From NCBI RefSeq assembly GCF_003751945.1, contig NZ_RJKL01000001.1, forward strand, positions 6,014,001 through 6,078,000: a stretch of DNA of 64,000 bases. The letters run 5' to 3'. The translations under genes and the position numbers were made by a program. The DNA is from Couchioplanes caeruleus (GTDB lineage: Bacteria > Actinomycetota > Actinomycetes > Mycobacteriales > Micromonosporaceae). Positions 1 to 7,925 of this stretch are shown here, in pieces (the first letter of the stretch is position 1; each line of letters begins with the position of its first letter). Under the pieces are notes generated by a model. It was not told the DNA's origin, made no database searches, and saw nothing but the letters and a program-made list of their open reading frames with translations.

Positions 1-2
1 AG

Positions 3-467
3 GGCATCGGGGTGACCTTCGACTACGGCTGGAGCATGGTGAAGGCCTCCTTCGCCGCGATGAAGCGCATCCCGGAGAAGATCCCGGCGCTGTGGAACTC
101 CATCACCGGCGACGAGCGCGACCCGGACACGCCGATCAGCGTGGTCGGCGCCAGCCGGCTCGGCGGCGAGGCGATCGAGAAGGGCGTTCCGGAGATCTTC
201 CTCATGATCTTCATTTCGCTGAACGTCTTCATCGGCCTCTTCAACCTGCTGCCGCTGCTCCCGGTGGACGGCGGCCACATCGCGATCGCCTGGTACGAAC
301 GGGCCCGGTCGTGGGTGTACGCACGCCTCAAGAAGCCCGATCCCGGCCGCGTCGACTACTACAAGCTCATGCCGTTGACGTACGCGGTCATCCTGATCGG
401 TGGCGCGTTCACGCTGCTGACGATCACCGCCGACGTCGTCAACCCGATCTCCATCTTCTCCAGGTGA
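3..467 (+). CDS. M50 site-2 protease, C-terminal part (Rip1/RseP-like)
   Basis: This is the C-terminal end of an intramembrane zinc metalloprotease; the N-terminal HExxH and PDZ parts lie outside the window. The visible frame runs from the left edge to a TGA at 465-467. The diagnostic site-2 protease motif [12 protein letters not shown], which supplies the third metal-ligand Asp inside a membrane helix, is followed by a loop and a last hydrophobic segment. In actinobacteria this family (Rip1 in Mycobacterium) cleaves anti-sigma factors. It is followed after 7 nt by ispG, an arrangement also known from mycobacteria (dxr-rip1-ispG), so it is probably cotranscribed with the isoprenoid gene. Family assignment is firm; the substrate is unknown. 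Confidence 0.93.
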   Translation, partial: GIGVTFDYGWSMVKASFAAMKRIPEKIPALWNSITGDERDPDTPISVVGASRLGGEAIEKGVPEIFLMIFISLNVFIGLFNLLPLLPVDGGHIAIAWYERARSWVYARLKKPDPGRVDYYKLMPLTYAVILIGGAFTLLTITADVVNPISIFSR

Positions 468-474
468 GTGTGAA

Positions 475-1647
475 ATGACCGCGATCAGCCTCGGCATGCC
501 CGCCGTACCGCCGCCACCGCTGGCCGCCCGCCGGCAGAGCCGCCAGATCAACGTCGGCGGCGTCCTCGTCGGCGGCGGCGCACCGGTCAGCGTGCAGTCG
601 ATGACCACCACCCTCACCGCGGACGTGAACGCGACGCTCCAGCAGATCGCCGAGCTGACCGCCTCGGGCTGCCAGATCGTCCGGGTCGCGGTCCCGTCGC
701 AGGACGACGTCGAGGCGCTGCCCGCGATCGCGAAGAAGTCGCAGATCCCGGTGATCGCCGACATCCACTTCCAGCCCCGCTACGTCTTCGCGGCCATCGA
801 CGCGGGCTGCGCGGCGGTCCGGGTCAACCCCGGCAACATCCGCCAGTTCGACGACAAGGTCAAGGAGATCGCCAAGGCGGCCTCCGGCGCCGGCGTGCCC
901 ATCCGCATCGGCGTCAACGCGGGCTCGCTCGACAAGCGCCTGCTGGAGAAGTACGGCAAGGCCACCGCCGAAGCGTTGGTCGAGTCGGCGCTCTGGGAGT
1001 GCTCGCTGTTCGAGGAGCACGGCTTCCGCGACATCAAGATCTCGGTCAAGCACAACGACCCGGTCGTGATGATCCGCGCCTACCGCCAGCTCGCCGAGCA
1101 GTGCGACTACCCGCTGCACCTCGGCGTCACCGAGGCGGGTCCGGCCTTCCAGGGCACCGTCAAGAGCGCCGTGGCGTTCGGCGCCCTGCTCGCCGAGGGC
1201 ATCGGCGACACCATCCGGGTCTCCCTGTCGGCGCCGCCGGTCGAGGAGATCAAGGTCGGCCAGGCCATCCTGGAGTCGCTCGGCCTGCGCGAACGCGGCC
1301 TGGAGATCGTCTCCTGCCCCTCCTGCGGCCGCGCCCAGGTCGACGTCTACACGCTCGCCGAGCAGGTCACCGCGGCGCTCGAGGGCTTCCCGGTCCCGCT
1401 GCGCGTCGCGGTCATGGGCTGCGTCGTGAACGGCCCGGGCGAGGCCCGCGAGGCCGATCTCGGCGTGGCGTCCGGCAACGGCAAGGGCCAGATCTTCGTC
1501 AAGGGCAAGGTCATCAAGACGGTTCCGGAATCGATCATCGTGGAGACGCTGGTCGAGGAGGCGCTTCGCCTGGCCGACGAGATGGGCGCGGAGCTCCCGG
1601 AGGAGCTGCGCGACCTGGTCCCCGGCCCTCAGGTCACGGTCCACTGA
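475..1647 (+). CDS. ispG: 4-hydroxy-3-methylbut-2-enyl diphosphate synthase (flavodoxin)
   Basis: Catalyses the penultimate step of the MEP isoprenoid pathway, reducing the cyclic diphosphate of methylerythritol with a [4Fe-4S] cluster. The 390-residue length is normal. Cluster ligands are visible as Cys281 and Cys284 (SCPSC), Cys316 ([10 protein letters not shown]) and Glu323, with the same spacing as in E. coli GcpE. The N-terminal TIM-barrel half contains VQSMTTT and the conserved RVNPGN region. The ATG at 475 follows an AGGTGAG ribosome site and lies 7 nt after the M50 protease stop. A strong hairpin directly after the stop ends the transcript. Not to be confused with IspH, which has a different Cys pattern. 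Confidence 0.98.
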   Translation: MTAISLGMPAVPPPPLAARRQSRQINVGGVLVGGGAPVSVQSMTTTLTADVNATLQQIAELTASGCQIVRVAVPSQDDVEALPAIAKKSQIPVIADIHFQPRYVFAAIDAGCAAVRVNPGNIRQFDDKVKEIAKAASGAGVPIRIGVNAGSLDKRLLEKYGKATAEALVESALWECSLFEEHGFRDIKISVKHNDPVVMIRAYRQLAEQCDYPLHLGVTEAGPAFQGTVKSAVAFGALLAEGIGDTIRVSLSAPPVEEIKVGQAILESLGLRERGLEIVSCPSCGRAQVDVYTLAEQVTAALEGFPVPLRVAVMGCVVNGPGEAREADLGVASGNGKGQIFVKGKVIKTVPESIIVETLVEEALRLADEMGAELPEELRDLVPGPQVTVH

Positions 1648-1655
1648 TCGTCAGA

Positions 1656-1698
1656 AAGAACGACGGGGCGCACCGGATCGGTGCGCCCCGTCGTTCTT
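1656..1698. terminator. Bidirectional terminator between ispG and padR
   Basis: A perfect 19-bp inverted repeat (1656-1674 and 1680-1698) with a 5-nt loop. The arms begin AAGAACGACGGGG and end CCCCGTCGTTCTT, so each strand finishes in a short U-containing tract. It sits between two convergent genes and can serve both. Confidence 0.9.
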
Positions 1699-1703
1699 GG
1701 TGA

Positions 1704-2297
1704 TCACTCACCGTCGGCGAGGATGGCGTAGAGCTTGCGCTTGGTCTCGTTGAGCACCTCGAGGGCGCGCTGACGCTGCTCCGGGGTGCCGCTGAAGCCG
1801 ACCTGGCGCAGGGCGCTCATGATGCCGACGGCCGCGTCGCGGAAGTCCTGGACCTGCGACATGGTGTCGTCGCTGAACTGGGCCCACGGCGGGTTCTCCG
1901 CGGCGGTCTGCGCCTCGGCGCGCCCCGCGTCGGTGAGCGAGAAGCGCTTGCGGCCGCCGGTGGCCTCGGCCTCGATCAGACCCTCGTCCTCCAGCAACTG
2001 CAGGGTCGGGTAGACCGAGCCGGGGCTCGGACGCCAGATGCCCCCGGTGCGGCTCTCCAGCTCCTGGATCATCTCGTAGCCGTGCATCGGGCGCTCGAGC
2101 AGGAGCGCGAGCAGAGCCGGCCGGACGTTCGGTCGGCTGCCTCGCCCGCCGCGGCGATGGCCGCGACCTCCGGGACCCTCATGTCCCCATCCTGGGCCGC
2201 CGAAGCCGGGGCCACCTTGGCCGAAGGGGAATCCGGGCGGGAAGCCGAAGCCGCGCATCCGTGCCTCGTGCAGCCGACGCATGTGTTCGTGCCTCAT
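1704..2297 (-). CDS. PadR-family transcriptional repressor
   Basis: A 197-residue winged-helix repressor. The PadR DNA-binding core starts near residue 57 with RPALLALLLERPMHGYEM and includes the wing SVYPTLQLLEDEGLI; a C-terminal helical region presumably dimerises. Residues about 15-56 form a Phe/Gly/Pro-rich then Arg/Gly-rich stretch, a common N-terminal feature of actinobacterial PadR proteins whose role is unclear. The open frame continues upstream, but the ATG at 2297 has a GGAG ribosome site 6 nt before it and fits the family start MRHEHMRRLHEAR. A perfect 10-bp inverted repeat just upstream is a likely autoregulatory operator. The gene sits between ispG and the DUF4081 acetyltransferase, which are adjacent in mycobacteria, so it looks like a local insertion. 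Its ligand is unknown. Confidence 0.9.
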   Translation of the reverse strand: MRHEHMRRLHEARMRGFGFPPGFPFGQGGPGFGGPGWGHEGPGGRGHRRGGRGSRPNVRPALLALLLERPMHGYEMIQELESRTGGIWRPSPGSVYPTLQLLEDEGLIEAEATGGRKRFSLTDAGRAEAQTAAENPPWAQFSDDTMSQVQDFRDAAVGIMSALRQVGFSGTPEQRQRALEVLNETKRKLYAILADGE

Positions 2298-2312
2298 GAC
2301 TATCTCCGATCT

Positions 2313-2343
2313 GTTGCCGATAGTTAGACGATATATCGGCAAC
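2313..2343. promoter_or_regulatory. Probable PadR operator (10-bp perfect inverted repeat)
   Basis: GTTGCCGATA at 2313-2322 and TATCGGCAAC at 2334-2343 are exact reverse complements separated by 11 bp, with a nested CGATATATCG palindrome at 2329-2338. The element begins 16 bp upstream of the padR start and about 79 bp upstream of the divergent acetyltransferase start, so binding could control both genes. PadR repressors usually bind such AT-centred repeats at their own promoter; binding here is inferred. Confidence 0.75.
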
Positions 2344-2421
2344 CTGTCGGCGGCAAGGGTTTCTGAATCCGGGTGGGTAGCGTCGGGTGCGCGGGGCGTG
2401 CCATCTGGCAATCTGATACCT

Positions 2422-3261
2422 GTGCTGACGGTGCCCATTCGCCAACTCGGGGAGCCCGAGCGCGCGACGGTCGAGCGGATCCTTGACCAAGACCCGTACG
2501 CCGGCGCCCAGATCGCCGAGCGCGTGGCGGCGCATGGGCTCAACTGGTGGCGATCGGACGGGCGGATCTTCGGCTACGGCACGGGCCGCAGCGTCGAGTC
2601 CCTGTGCTGGTCGGGGGCCCATCTGGTGCCGGTCTGCGCGACGCCTCCCGCGCTCGCCGCGTTCGCGGACCTGCTCGGAGCGGACCCCCGCGTCTGCTCC
2701 TCGATCATCGGCCGCGCCGACGCGGTGCTGGAGCTGTGGGACCGCCTCGGCGGGCACTGGGGGCCGGCCCGCGACGTCCGGCCGCACCAGCCGCTGCTGA
2801 TCGCCGACCGGGACGCGCCGGTCGCGCCGGACCCGGCCGTGCGGCTGGTCACGCTCAAGGAGGTCGACCAGCTCTTCCCGGCCGCGGTGGCGATGTATAC
2901 CGAGGAGGTCGGCGTGTCACCCCTGCTCGACGACGGCGGCCGTGGCTACAAGCGGCGCATCGCCGAGCTGGTGCGGGGACGGCGGGCCTACGCCCGGTTC
3001 GTCGGCGACCGGGTGATCTTCAAGGCCGAGCTGGCGATCGTGACCCGGCGCACGACCCAGGTGCAGGGCGTCTGGGTCGACCCGGAATACCGCGGCCGCG
3101 GACTGGCGGCCGCGGCGATGGCGACGGTGGTGCATGACGCCCTGCGGCGGGTGGCGCCCACGGTGAGCCTGTATGTGAACGACTACAACACCGCCGCCCG
3201 GCGGGTATATGCGCGGTGTGGATTCGTGCAGCAGGGCAGCTTCGCGACCATCCTCTTCTAG
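2422..3261 (+). CDS. GNAT acetyltransferase with N-terminal DUF4081 domain
   Basis: A 279-residue two-domain protein. The first half (about 1-130) matches the DUF4081 type that precedes GNAT domains in actinobacteria. The C-terminal half is a GNAT fold: the acetyl-CoA pyrophosphate loop is seen at VDPEYRGRGLAAAAM, followed by NDYNTAARRVYARCGF. The GTG at 2422 gives the expected N-terminus LTVPIRQLG; an upstream extension of the frame would overlap the padR promoter and has poor codon bias. Mycobacteria have the same protein immediately after ispG (Rv2867c from memory). The substrate is not known. It is not an antibiotic resistance enzyme on any visible evidence. Confidence 0.88.
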   Translation: MLTVPIRQLGEPERATVERILDQDPYAGAQIAERVAAHGLNWWRSDGRIFGYGTGRSVESLCWSGAHLVPVCATPPALAAFADLLGADPRVCSSIIGRADAVLELWDRLGGHWGPARDVRPHQPLLIADRDAPVAPDPAVRLVTLKEVDQLFPAAVAMYTEEVGVSPLLDDGGRGYKRRIAELVRGRRAYARFVGDRVIFKAELAIVTRRTTQVQGVWVDPEYRGRGLAAAAMATVVHDALRRVAPTVSLYVNDYNTAARRVYARCGFVQQGSFATILF

Positions 3262-3334
3262 ACCGGATTGAGCGTCGCCTCTCCGTGGGGTCGGCGTCGT
3301 TTCCCTTACGGAGGCGGGGGCGCCGTTGCCACGT

Positions 3335-3453
3335 GGGTCGGGTGCTGTCTTTCCGCGCGGGTCGGGTGCTGTCTCCCCGCGCGGGTCGGGTGCTGTCTTC
3401 CCGCGCGGGTCGGGTGCTGTCTTCCCGCGGGGTCGGGCGCCGTTTCTACGCGG
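3335..3453. repeat. 24-bp tandem repeat between convergent genes
   Basis: Four to five copies of a 24-bp unit of the form GGGTCGGGTGCTGTCTTCCC plus CGCG, with drift in the last copy. Unit junctions create a CCCGCGCGGG palindrome, so a transcript could fold into successive hairpins. The array lies between the acetyltransferase and the LLM oxidoreductase and reaches the latter's stop codon. It may act as a shared terminator region. Confidence 0.8.
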
Positions 3454-4429
3454 GGCCGAGTGCGGCGATGAGCGTGGCCAGGGCCGTGGGTCCCTGCTTT
3501 TCGAGCTCGGGGGTGGGCAGGAGCGCCATGACCGGCACCTGCACGCCCGCCTCGGCGTAGCGGGCGACCTTCGCGCGGCACTCCTCGGGAGCCCCGTGCA
3601 CGACGAGCTCGTCGACCACCTCGTCGGGGATGGCGGCGAGGGCCGTCTTGCGGTCACCCGCGGCCCACGCCTTCCACATCGGAGCGAGCTCCGGCTCGCG
3701 GCCCAGCCAGCGATGGAACTCCAGGTATGCCGGGACGGTCAGGTAGGCGGCGATCAGGCGGCGACCGATGGTGCGGGCATAGGCGGCGTCCGCGGTGGGG
3801 CACACGAAGATGCGGGCGACCACGTCGAAGTCCGGATCCTCGGACTTGGCCTCGGCCAGGACGCGGGGGACGTCGGTGGCGGCGAGCCAGTTCAGGATCA
3901 CGCCGTCGGCCTCGGCCGCGGCCAGGCGCAGCATGGCGGGACGCAGGGCGGCCAGCAGGATCCGCGGCGGGACCGCCGGTGGGCGCTCGAGACGGAATCG
4001 GCGGATCTCGAACGTCTCGAAGGACCGGTCGACCGTCTCCCCGGCGAGCGCGGCGCGCAGGAATCGGAGCATGTCGCGGCTGCGCGCGTACGGCCGGGCG
4101 AAGTCGGCGGCGTTCCAGTCGCCGACGACCACGGGTGACGAGGCGCCGATGCCCAACTGGAAGCGGCCCGGTGCGGCCTCGGCGAGGGAGGCGGCGGTCA
4201 TCGCCAACAGTCCCGGACCGCGGGTGAAGACGGGCGTGATGGCGGTGCCGAGACGGGCGCGGGGCTGCCAGGCCGCGGCGAGGGTGAGGGGTGTGAAGGC
4301 GTCGGCGCCGTTCACCTCGCTCGACCACAGATCCGTGAACCCTGCGTCGCTCAGCGCCGCGAACACCGCGGCGTGATCGGCGAGCGGAACCCCGCCCAGT
4401 GGAATCGTCATGCCCCATCGCTGCGCCAT
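3446..4429 (-). CDS. LLM-class F420-dependent oxidoreductase
   Basis: A 327-residue luciferase-like monooxygenase fold protein, probably using coenzyme F420 as in the many actinobacterial paralogues. The N-terminus WGMTIPLGGVPL, the TDLWSSEV strand, the AAAWQPRARLGTAI segment and the GIGASSPVVVGDWN loop are typical of the Rv3093c-like subgroup. The start at 4429 is supported by a CAGGAT hexamer 6 nt upstream (leaderless pattern); a start 18 bp further in (MTIPLGG) is possible. It stands alone, convergent with the acetyltransferase. No substrate can be deduced. Confidence 0.85.
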   Translation of the reverse strand: MAQRWGMTIPLGGVPLADHAAVFAALSDAGFTDLWSSEVNGADAFTPLTLAAAWQPRARLGTAITPVFTRGPGLLAMTAASLAEAAPGRFQLGIGASSPVVVGDWNAADFARPYARSRDMLRFLRAALAGETVDRSFETFEIRRFRLERPPAVPPRILLAALRPAMLRLAAAEADGVILNWLAATDVPRVLAEAKSEDPDFDVVARIFVCPTADAAYARTIGRRLIAAYLTVPAYLEFHRWLGREPELAPMWKAWAAGDRKTALAAIPDEVVDELVVHGAPEECRAKVARYAEAGVQVPVMALLPTPELEKQGPTALATLIAALGPA

Positions 4430-4595
4430 GGTGTGATCCTGCCCTGTGGGGCGAGCCACGGTCTACCGAACAGCCATGTGACTTTGTCGAGTTATGCCCC
4501 GTTCGGTCCGCCATGGAGAGGTCACCGAACGTATCGGCGTCCATGAGTGAGGTCGACCACGGGAGGAGGTCGGCGGCCATCGCCGCCGGTATGTT

Positions 4596-4619
4596 TTTGC
4601 ACTGACCAGTCAGTGCAAA
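4596..4619. promoter_or_regulatory. TetR-type operator upstream of the ABC/YhgE/TetR operon
   Basis: Inverted repeat TTTGCACTGA (4596-4605), 4-bp spacer CCAG, TCAGTGCAAA (4610-4619). The core ACTGACCAGTCAGT is the form commonly bound by TetR regulators. It ends 15 bp before the ATG of the first operon gene, so it must overlap the promoter or transcription start. The last operon gene is a TetR repressor, making autoregulation the simplest reading. Confidence 0.8.
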
Positions 4620-4634
4620 GTGGGTGCTCTCATC

Positions 4635-5756
4635 ATGTCGGTCCTCAGCGCGCGCGGCGCGGGTGTACGCCGTAACCGCCAGTGGCTCTTCCGCGACCTG
4701 GACGTCTCCGCCTCGGCAGGCGACGTCGTCGCGATCGTCGGGCCGCCCGGCAGCGGGCGAACCACGGTCCTGCTGGCCCTGTCCCAGCGTTTCAAGCTCT
4801 CCGCCGGCCGGGTCGAGCTCGCCGGCGCGGCCGCCCTCGGGTACGTGCCCGGCGTCTGCGAACCGGAGTCCGTCCTGACCGTTGCCGAGCACGTCCGGGA
4901 GAGGGCTCTCCTCATTGGACGACGAGCGGACGAGGTGGTGCTGCACGGACTCGATCCGGCGGCCAAAGGGTTCACGCTCAGCCCGTACGAGAAGCGGGTT
5001 CTGGGTCTGGTTCTGGCCCGGATCGGCGAGCCGCAGGTCGTCGCCGTCGACGCGGTGGACGAGGGGCTCGACGCGGGAGAGCGGGAGGCGCTGTGGCGCC
5101 TGATCGCCGACCTGGCGGCGGAGGGTGTCACGGTGCTGGTCGCGGCGCGGGAGGTCGAGGAGGCTCTGGTATCCACAGTGGTGCGTCTGGGCGGTGCGGT
5201 CGGCGAGCCGGTCGCTGGCGGCGGTCCGGTCGACAAGACGGACACGATCGCGACGGTGCCGATCGCCGTTCCTGCAGCCGCCGTCCCTGCAGCCGCCGTC
5301 CCCACAGCGGCGGCCTCTGCCCCTGCCACCGTAGCGGCCTCGGCGCCTGCCTCCGCAGCGGCCCAGGCGCCCGCCGGCTCGGATTCCCTTCCAACGTCCC
5401 TTGTGGCCGAGCCCGCGCCTGAGCCCGTGGCTGCTTCGTCGGTCGAGCCTGTGGCCGACGCGGGGTCGGTCGAGTCTGTGGCCGACGCGGAGTCGGTCGA
5501 GCCCGTGGCTGCTTCGTCGAGCGAGTCTGTGGCTGCTTCGTCGGACGAGCCTGCGGCCGATGCGGAGTCGGTCGAGCCTGCGGTCGACGCGGAGTCGGTC
5601 GAGTCTGTGGCTGCTTCGTCGGTCGAGCCTGCGGCTGACGCGGAGCCGGTCGACGAGCCGATCACCGAGCCGATTGCCGAGCCGGTCGAGGCCGTTTCGG
5701 TATCCGCGTCTGACGACCATGACCACCCCATCGACCACCTCGGAGCGAACAAGTGA
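4635..5756 (+). CDS. Degenerate ABC-type ATPase with repetitive acidic C-terminal tail
   Basis: A 373-residue protein. Residues about 1-195 have the ABC ATPase layout, but key residues are altered. Walker A reads GPPGSGRTT with Arg in place of the catalytic Lys. The signature is LSPYEK instead of LSGGQ. Walker B, VVAVDAVDEGLD, keeps the Asp but has Ala where the catalytic Glu should be. Residues about 205-373 are a low-complexity tail, first Ala/Pro/Val-rich, then repeats built on SVEPVA, DAESVE and VAASS, strongly acidic. It may be a non-hydrolysing partner or scaffold for the YhgE protein encoded next, whose start overlaps its stop (GTGA). A GTG at 4620 is an alternative start but directly abuts the operator. 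Confidence 0.8.
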   Translation: MSVLSARGAGVRRNRQWLFRDLDVSASAGDVVAIVGPPGSGRTTVLLALSQRFKLSAGRVELAGAAALGYVPGVCEPESVLTVAEHVRERALLIGRRADEVVLHGLDPAAKGFTLSPYEKRVLGLVLARIGEPQVVAVDAVDEGLDAGEREALWRLIADLAAEGVTVLVAAREVEEALVSTVVRLGGAVGEPVAGGGPVDKTDTIATVPIAVPAAAVPAAAVPTAAASAPATVAASAPASAAAQAPAGSDSLPTSLVAEPAPEPVAASSVEPVADAGSVESVADAESVEPVAASSSESVAASSDEPAADAESVEPAVDAESVESVAASSVEPAADAEPVDEPITEPIAEPVEAVSVSASDDHDHPIDHLGANK

Positions 5757-7897
5757 CCGGAACCTCCAGCCTGCGCCTGGCCGGCTTCGAGCTGCGGCGG
5801 TTCCTCCGCGGCCGGCTCCCCGCCGCCGCCCTCGTCGTCATCTGCGTCATCCCGCTGCTCTACGGCGCGCTCTACCTGTATGCCTTCTGGGATCCCTACG
5901 GGCGCCTCAACCACGTACCCGTCGCGCTCGTCGTCGAGGACGTCGAGGCGACCGCGACCGACGGCACCAAGGTGCACGCCGGCAAGGACCTCGCCGACGA
6001 GCTCATCGAACGCGAGATCTTCGACTGGCACGTCACCGACGAGCGGGAGGCCGAGGACGGACTCGTCGACGGCCGTTACCAACTGTCGCTGCGGATCCCC
6101 CGGGACTTCTCCGCGAACCTCACCACCGGTCCCGACGCCGACGCCACGCCCAAGCCCGCGCAGCTCATCGTCATCAACGATGACGCGACCAATTACCTGT
6201 CCGGCGTGTTCTCCCGGACGGTGTTCGACGAGGTCCGGACCGCCGCCGCGCAGAGCGCCCAGTCCGGCTACTTCGACAAGATGCTGATCGGCTTCACGGA
6301 CCTCAAGCAGGAGACGCAGAAAGCCGCCGACGGTGCGAACAAGATCGACAACGGCGCCACCGACCTTCACGGCGGCGCGAAGAAGGTCGAGGGTGGCATC
6401 GACGCCTCCGAGAAGGGCGCCGGCAAGATCGCGGGCGGCCTCGGGACGGCCGCCAACCGCATGGACCAACTGGCCAGCGGTTTGGTCACCCTGAAGAGCG
6501 GCTCGGCCGAGCTCGCACGGCGTACGCGGCAAGCCGCAGACGGCACCCGTCAGTTCGCGACGGCCATCGGCGCCGCCGCCGACAAGTACGAACCGATGCT
6601 GCGCGAGAACGCCCAACTCATCGAGACCGGGGCGAACCTCGTGGCCCGTGGCGCCGACGTGTTGTCCAAGAACGTCCACCGGCTCGACAAGGCCGCCGAC
6701 GACGCGGTGGCGAACGCGACGAAGTTGCAGAACTACCTGGACGGACTGCCGGACACCACGCCGGGGATCGCCGAAGCGCGGGCTTACGCGAAGCAGCTCC
6801 TCACCGCGGCACAGCAGATCCGTTCCGCCATCGACGACGCAGACCTGGAGGCGTGGGGTAAGCGCCTGAAGGACGTGGCGAGCACCGCGCGGGAGATCGC
6901 GGACGTCGCGCCGCATCTTGCCGACGACATCGTCGGTGCCCGCGCCAAGATGGACAAGTTGGCCGCCGCACTCGGCCAGATCGCGACCGGTGCGCAGAAG
7001 ATCAGTAACGGCAACTCGGACGCCGCGGCAGGCGCGGTGGCGATCCGCGGCGGCGTCTTCGAGCTCGCCTCCGGCGCCCGCCGACTCGACAATGGCCTGC
7101 TGGAACTCTCGGACGGCGGCCGCCAGCTCGCCAAGGGCCTCGGCGACCTGCGCAAAGGGACGGACGAACTCGCATCGGGCCTGAGCGACGGCGCCGATGA
7201 GATCCCCGGCTACGGGAAGGACCCGTCGGACCGTGCGGACCTGCTCGCCGACCCGGTGCGAGTGGATCGCACCGTCCGCAACCCGGCGGCGACCTACGGC
7301 GTGGGCTTCGCGCCGTACTTCCTGGCGCTTGCGCTGTGGGTCGGTGCGATGATCACTTTCATGGTCCTGCGGCCGCTGAACAGGCGCTACGTCGTCTCAG
7401 GCGCACCACCGCACCGCGTGGTGCTGGCCGGTCTCCTGCCGGCCGTGGCGATCGGCTTCGCGCAGGCGCTGCTGCTCTTCGTCGTGGTGGTGTTCGGGCT
7501 CGGCCTCGGCCCGCACAACCCCGCAGTGACCCTGGGTCTGCTGATGCTCACCGCGACGGCCTTCGCCGCGATCATGCAACTGGTTGGCGCGGCCCTCGGC
7601 CCCGCGGGCCGCATCGTGGCGCTGGCCCTGCTGATGCTGCAGCTCACCTCATCCGGCGGCACTTACCCGGTGCAGACCACGCCGGGCTTCTTCCAGGCGG
7701 TACACCCGTTCCTGCCGATGACGTACGTCGTAGCGGCGTTGCGCCACGCAATCGACGGAGGATCGACAGGTACGGTGATGACCGGCGCTCTCGCGCTGCT
7801 CGGCTACGGCGCGGCCGCCCTGGCGCTGACGGTGGCGGTAGCCCTTCGTAAGCGCCGCCTGACCCCGTCGGACCTGCACCCGGAACTGGTGATCTGA
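5753..7897 (+). CDS. YhgE/Pip family membrane protein (ABC-2-like)
   Basis: A 714-residue membrane protein. One transmembrane helix near residues 20-45 is followed by a large extracytoplasmic part. This has a YhgE-type domain containing VALVVEDVEAT and NDDATNYLSG, then a long heptad-like, Gly-rich region (about 190-500). The C-terminal 200 residues hold five or six membrane helices of the ABC-2 permease type, including TYPVQTTPGFFQ and HPFLPMTYVV. Such proteins (Bacillus YhgE, lactococcal Pip) are linked to envelope functions and phage receptors, and many are paired with ABC-like ATPases. It is translationally coupled to the degenerate ATPase and followed by tetR, suggesting an export or envelope module controlled by that repressor. 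Its cargo is unknown. Confidence 0.88.
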   Translation: MTGTSSLRLAGFELRRFLRGRLPAAALVVICVIPLLYGALYLYAFWDPYGRLNHVPVALVVEDVEATATDGTKVHAGKDLADELIEREIFDWHVTDEREAEDGLVDGRYQLSLRIPRDFSANLTTGPDADATPKPAQLIVINDDATNYLSGVFSRTVFDEVRTAAAQSAQSGYFDKMLIGFTDLKQETQKAADGANKIDNGATDLHGGAKKVEGGIDASEKGAGKIAGGLGTAANRMDQLASGLVTLKSGSAELARRTRQAADGTRQFATAIGAAADKYEPMLRENAQLIETGANLVARGADVLSKNVHRLDKAADDAVANATKLQNYLDGLPDTTPGIAEARAYAKQLLTAAQQIRSAIDDADLEAWGKRLKDVASTAREIADVAPHLADDIVGARAKMDKLAAALGQIATGAQKISNGNSDAAAGAVAIRGGVFELASGARRLDNGLLELSDGGRQLAKGLGDLRKGTDELASGLSDGADEIPGYGKDPSDRADLLADPVRVDRTVRNPAATYGVGFAPYFLALALWVGAMITFMVLRPLNRRYVVSGAPPHRVVLAGLLPAVAIGFAQALLLFVVVVFGLGLGPHNPAVTLGLLMLTATAFAAIMQLVGAALGPAGRIVALALLMLQLTSSGGTYPVQTTPGFFQAVHPFLPMTYVVAALRHAIDGGSTGTVMTGALALLGYGAAALALTVAVALRKRRLTPSDLHPELVI

Positions 7898-7924
7898 CAA
7901 CTGTGGAACTGGTGATCTGACAAC
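7882..7924. repeat. 23-bp tandem duplication across the yhgE stop codon
   Basis: GGAACTGGTGATCTGACAAC occurs at 7882-7901 and again at 7905-7924, a period of 23 bp. The first copy contains the YhgE stop codon and the second ends 1 nt before the tetR GTG. It looks like a recent slippage duplication that lengthened the spacer between the two genes. Confidence 0.9.
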
Positions 7925-7925
7925 C

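Noticed and set aside
439..1644. 400-codon open frame antisense to ispG
   Set aside because: Asp/Arg/Leu/Gly-rich composition produced by the third-position bias of ispG; no family motif and no start context.
2281..2421. Earlier start of the DUF4081 acetyltransferase
   Set aside because: Would place the start within the padR leader and operator, adding 47 residues with poor codon bias.
3654..5738. 694-codon open frame on the minus strand over the LLM and ABC genes
   Set aside because: Extremely Arg-rich and repetitive, it mirrors the acidic repeat of the ABC-like protein and the other frame of the LLM gene.
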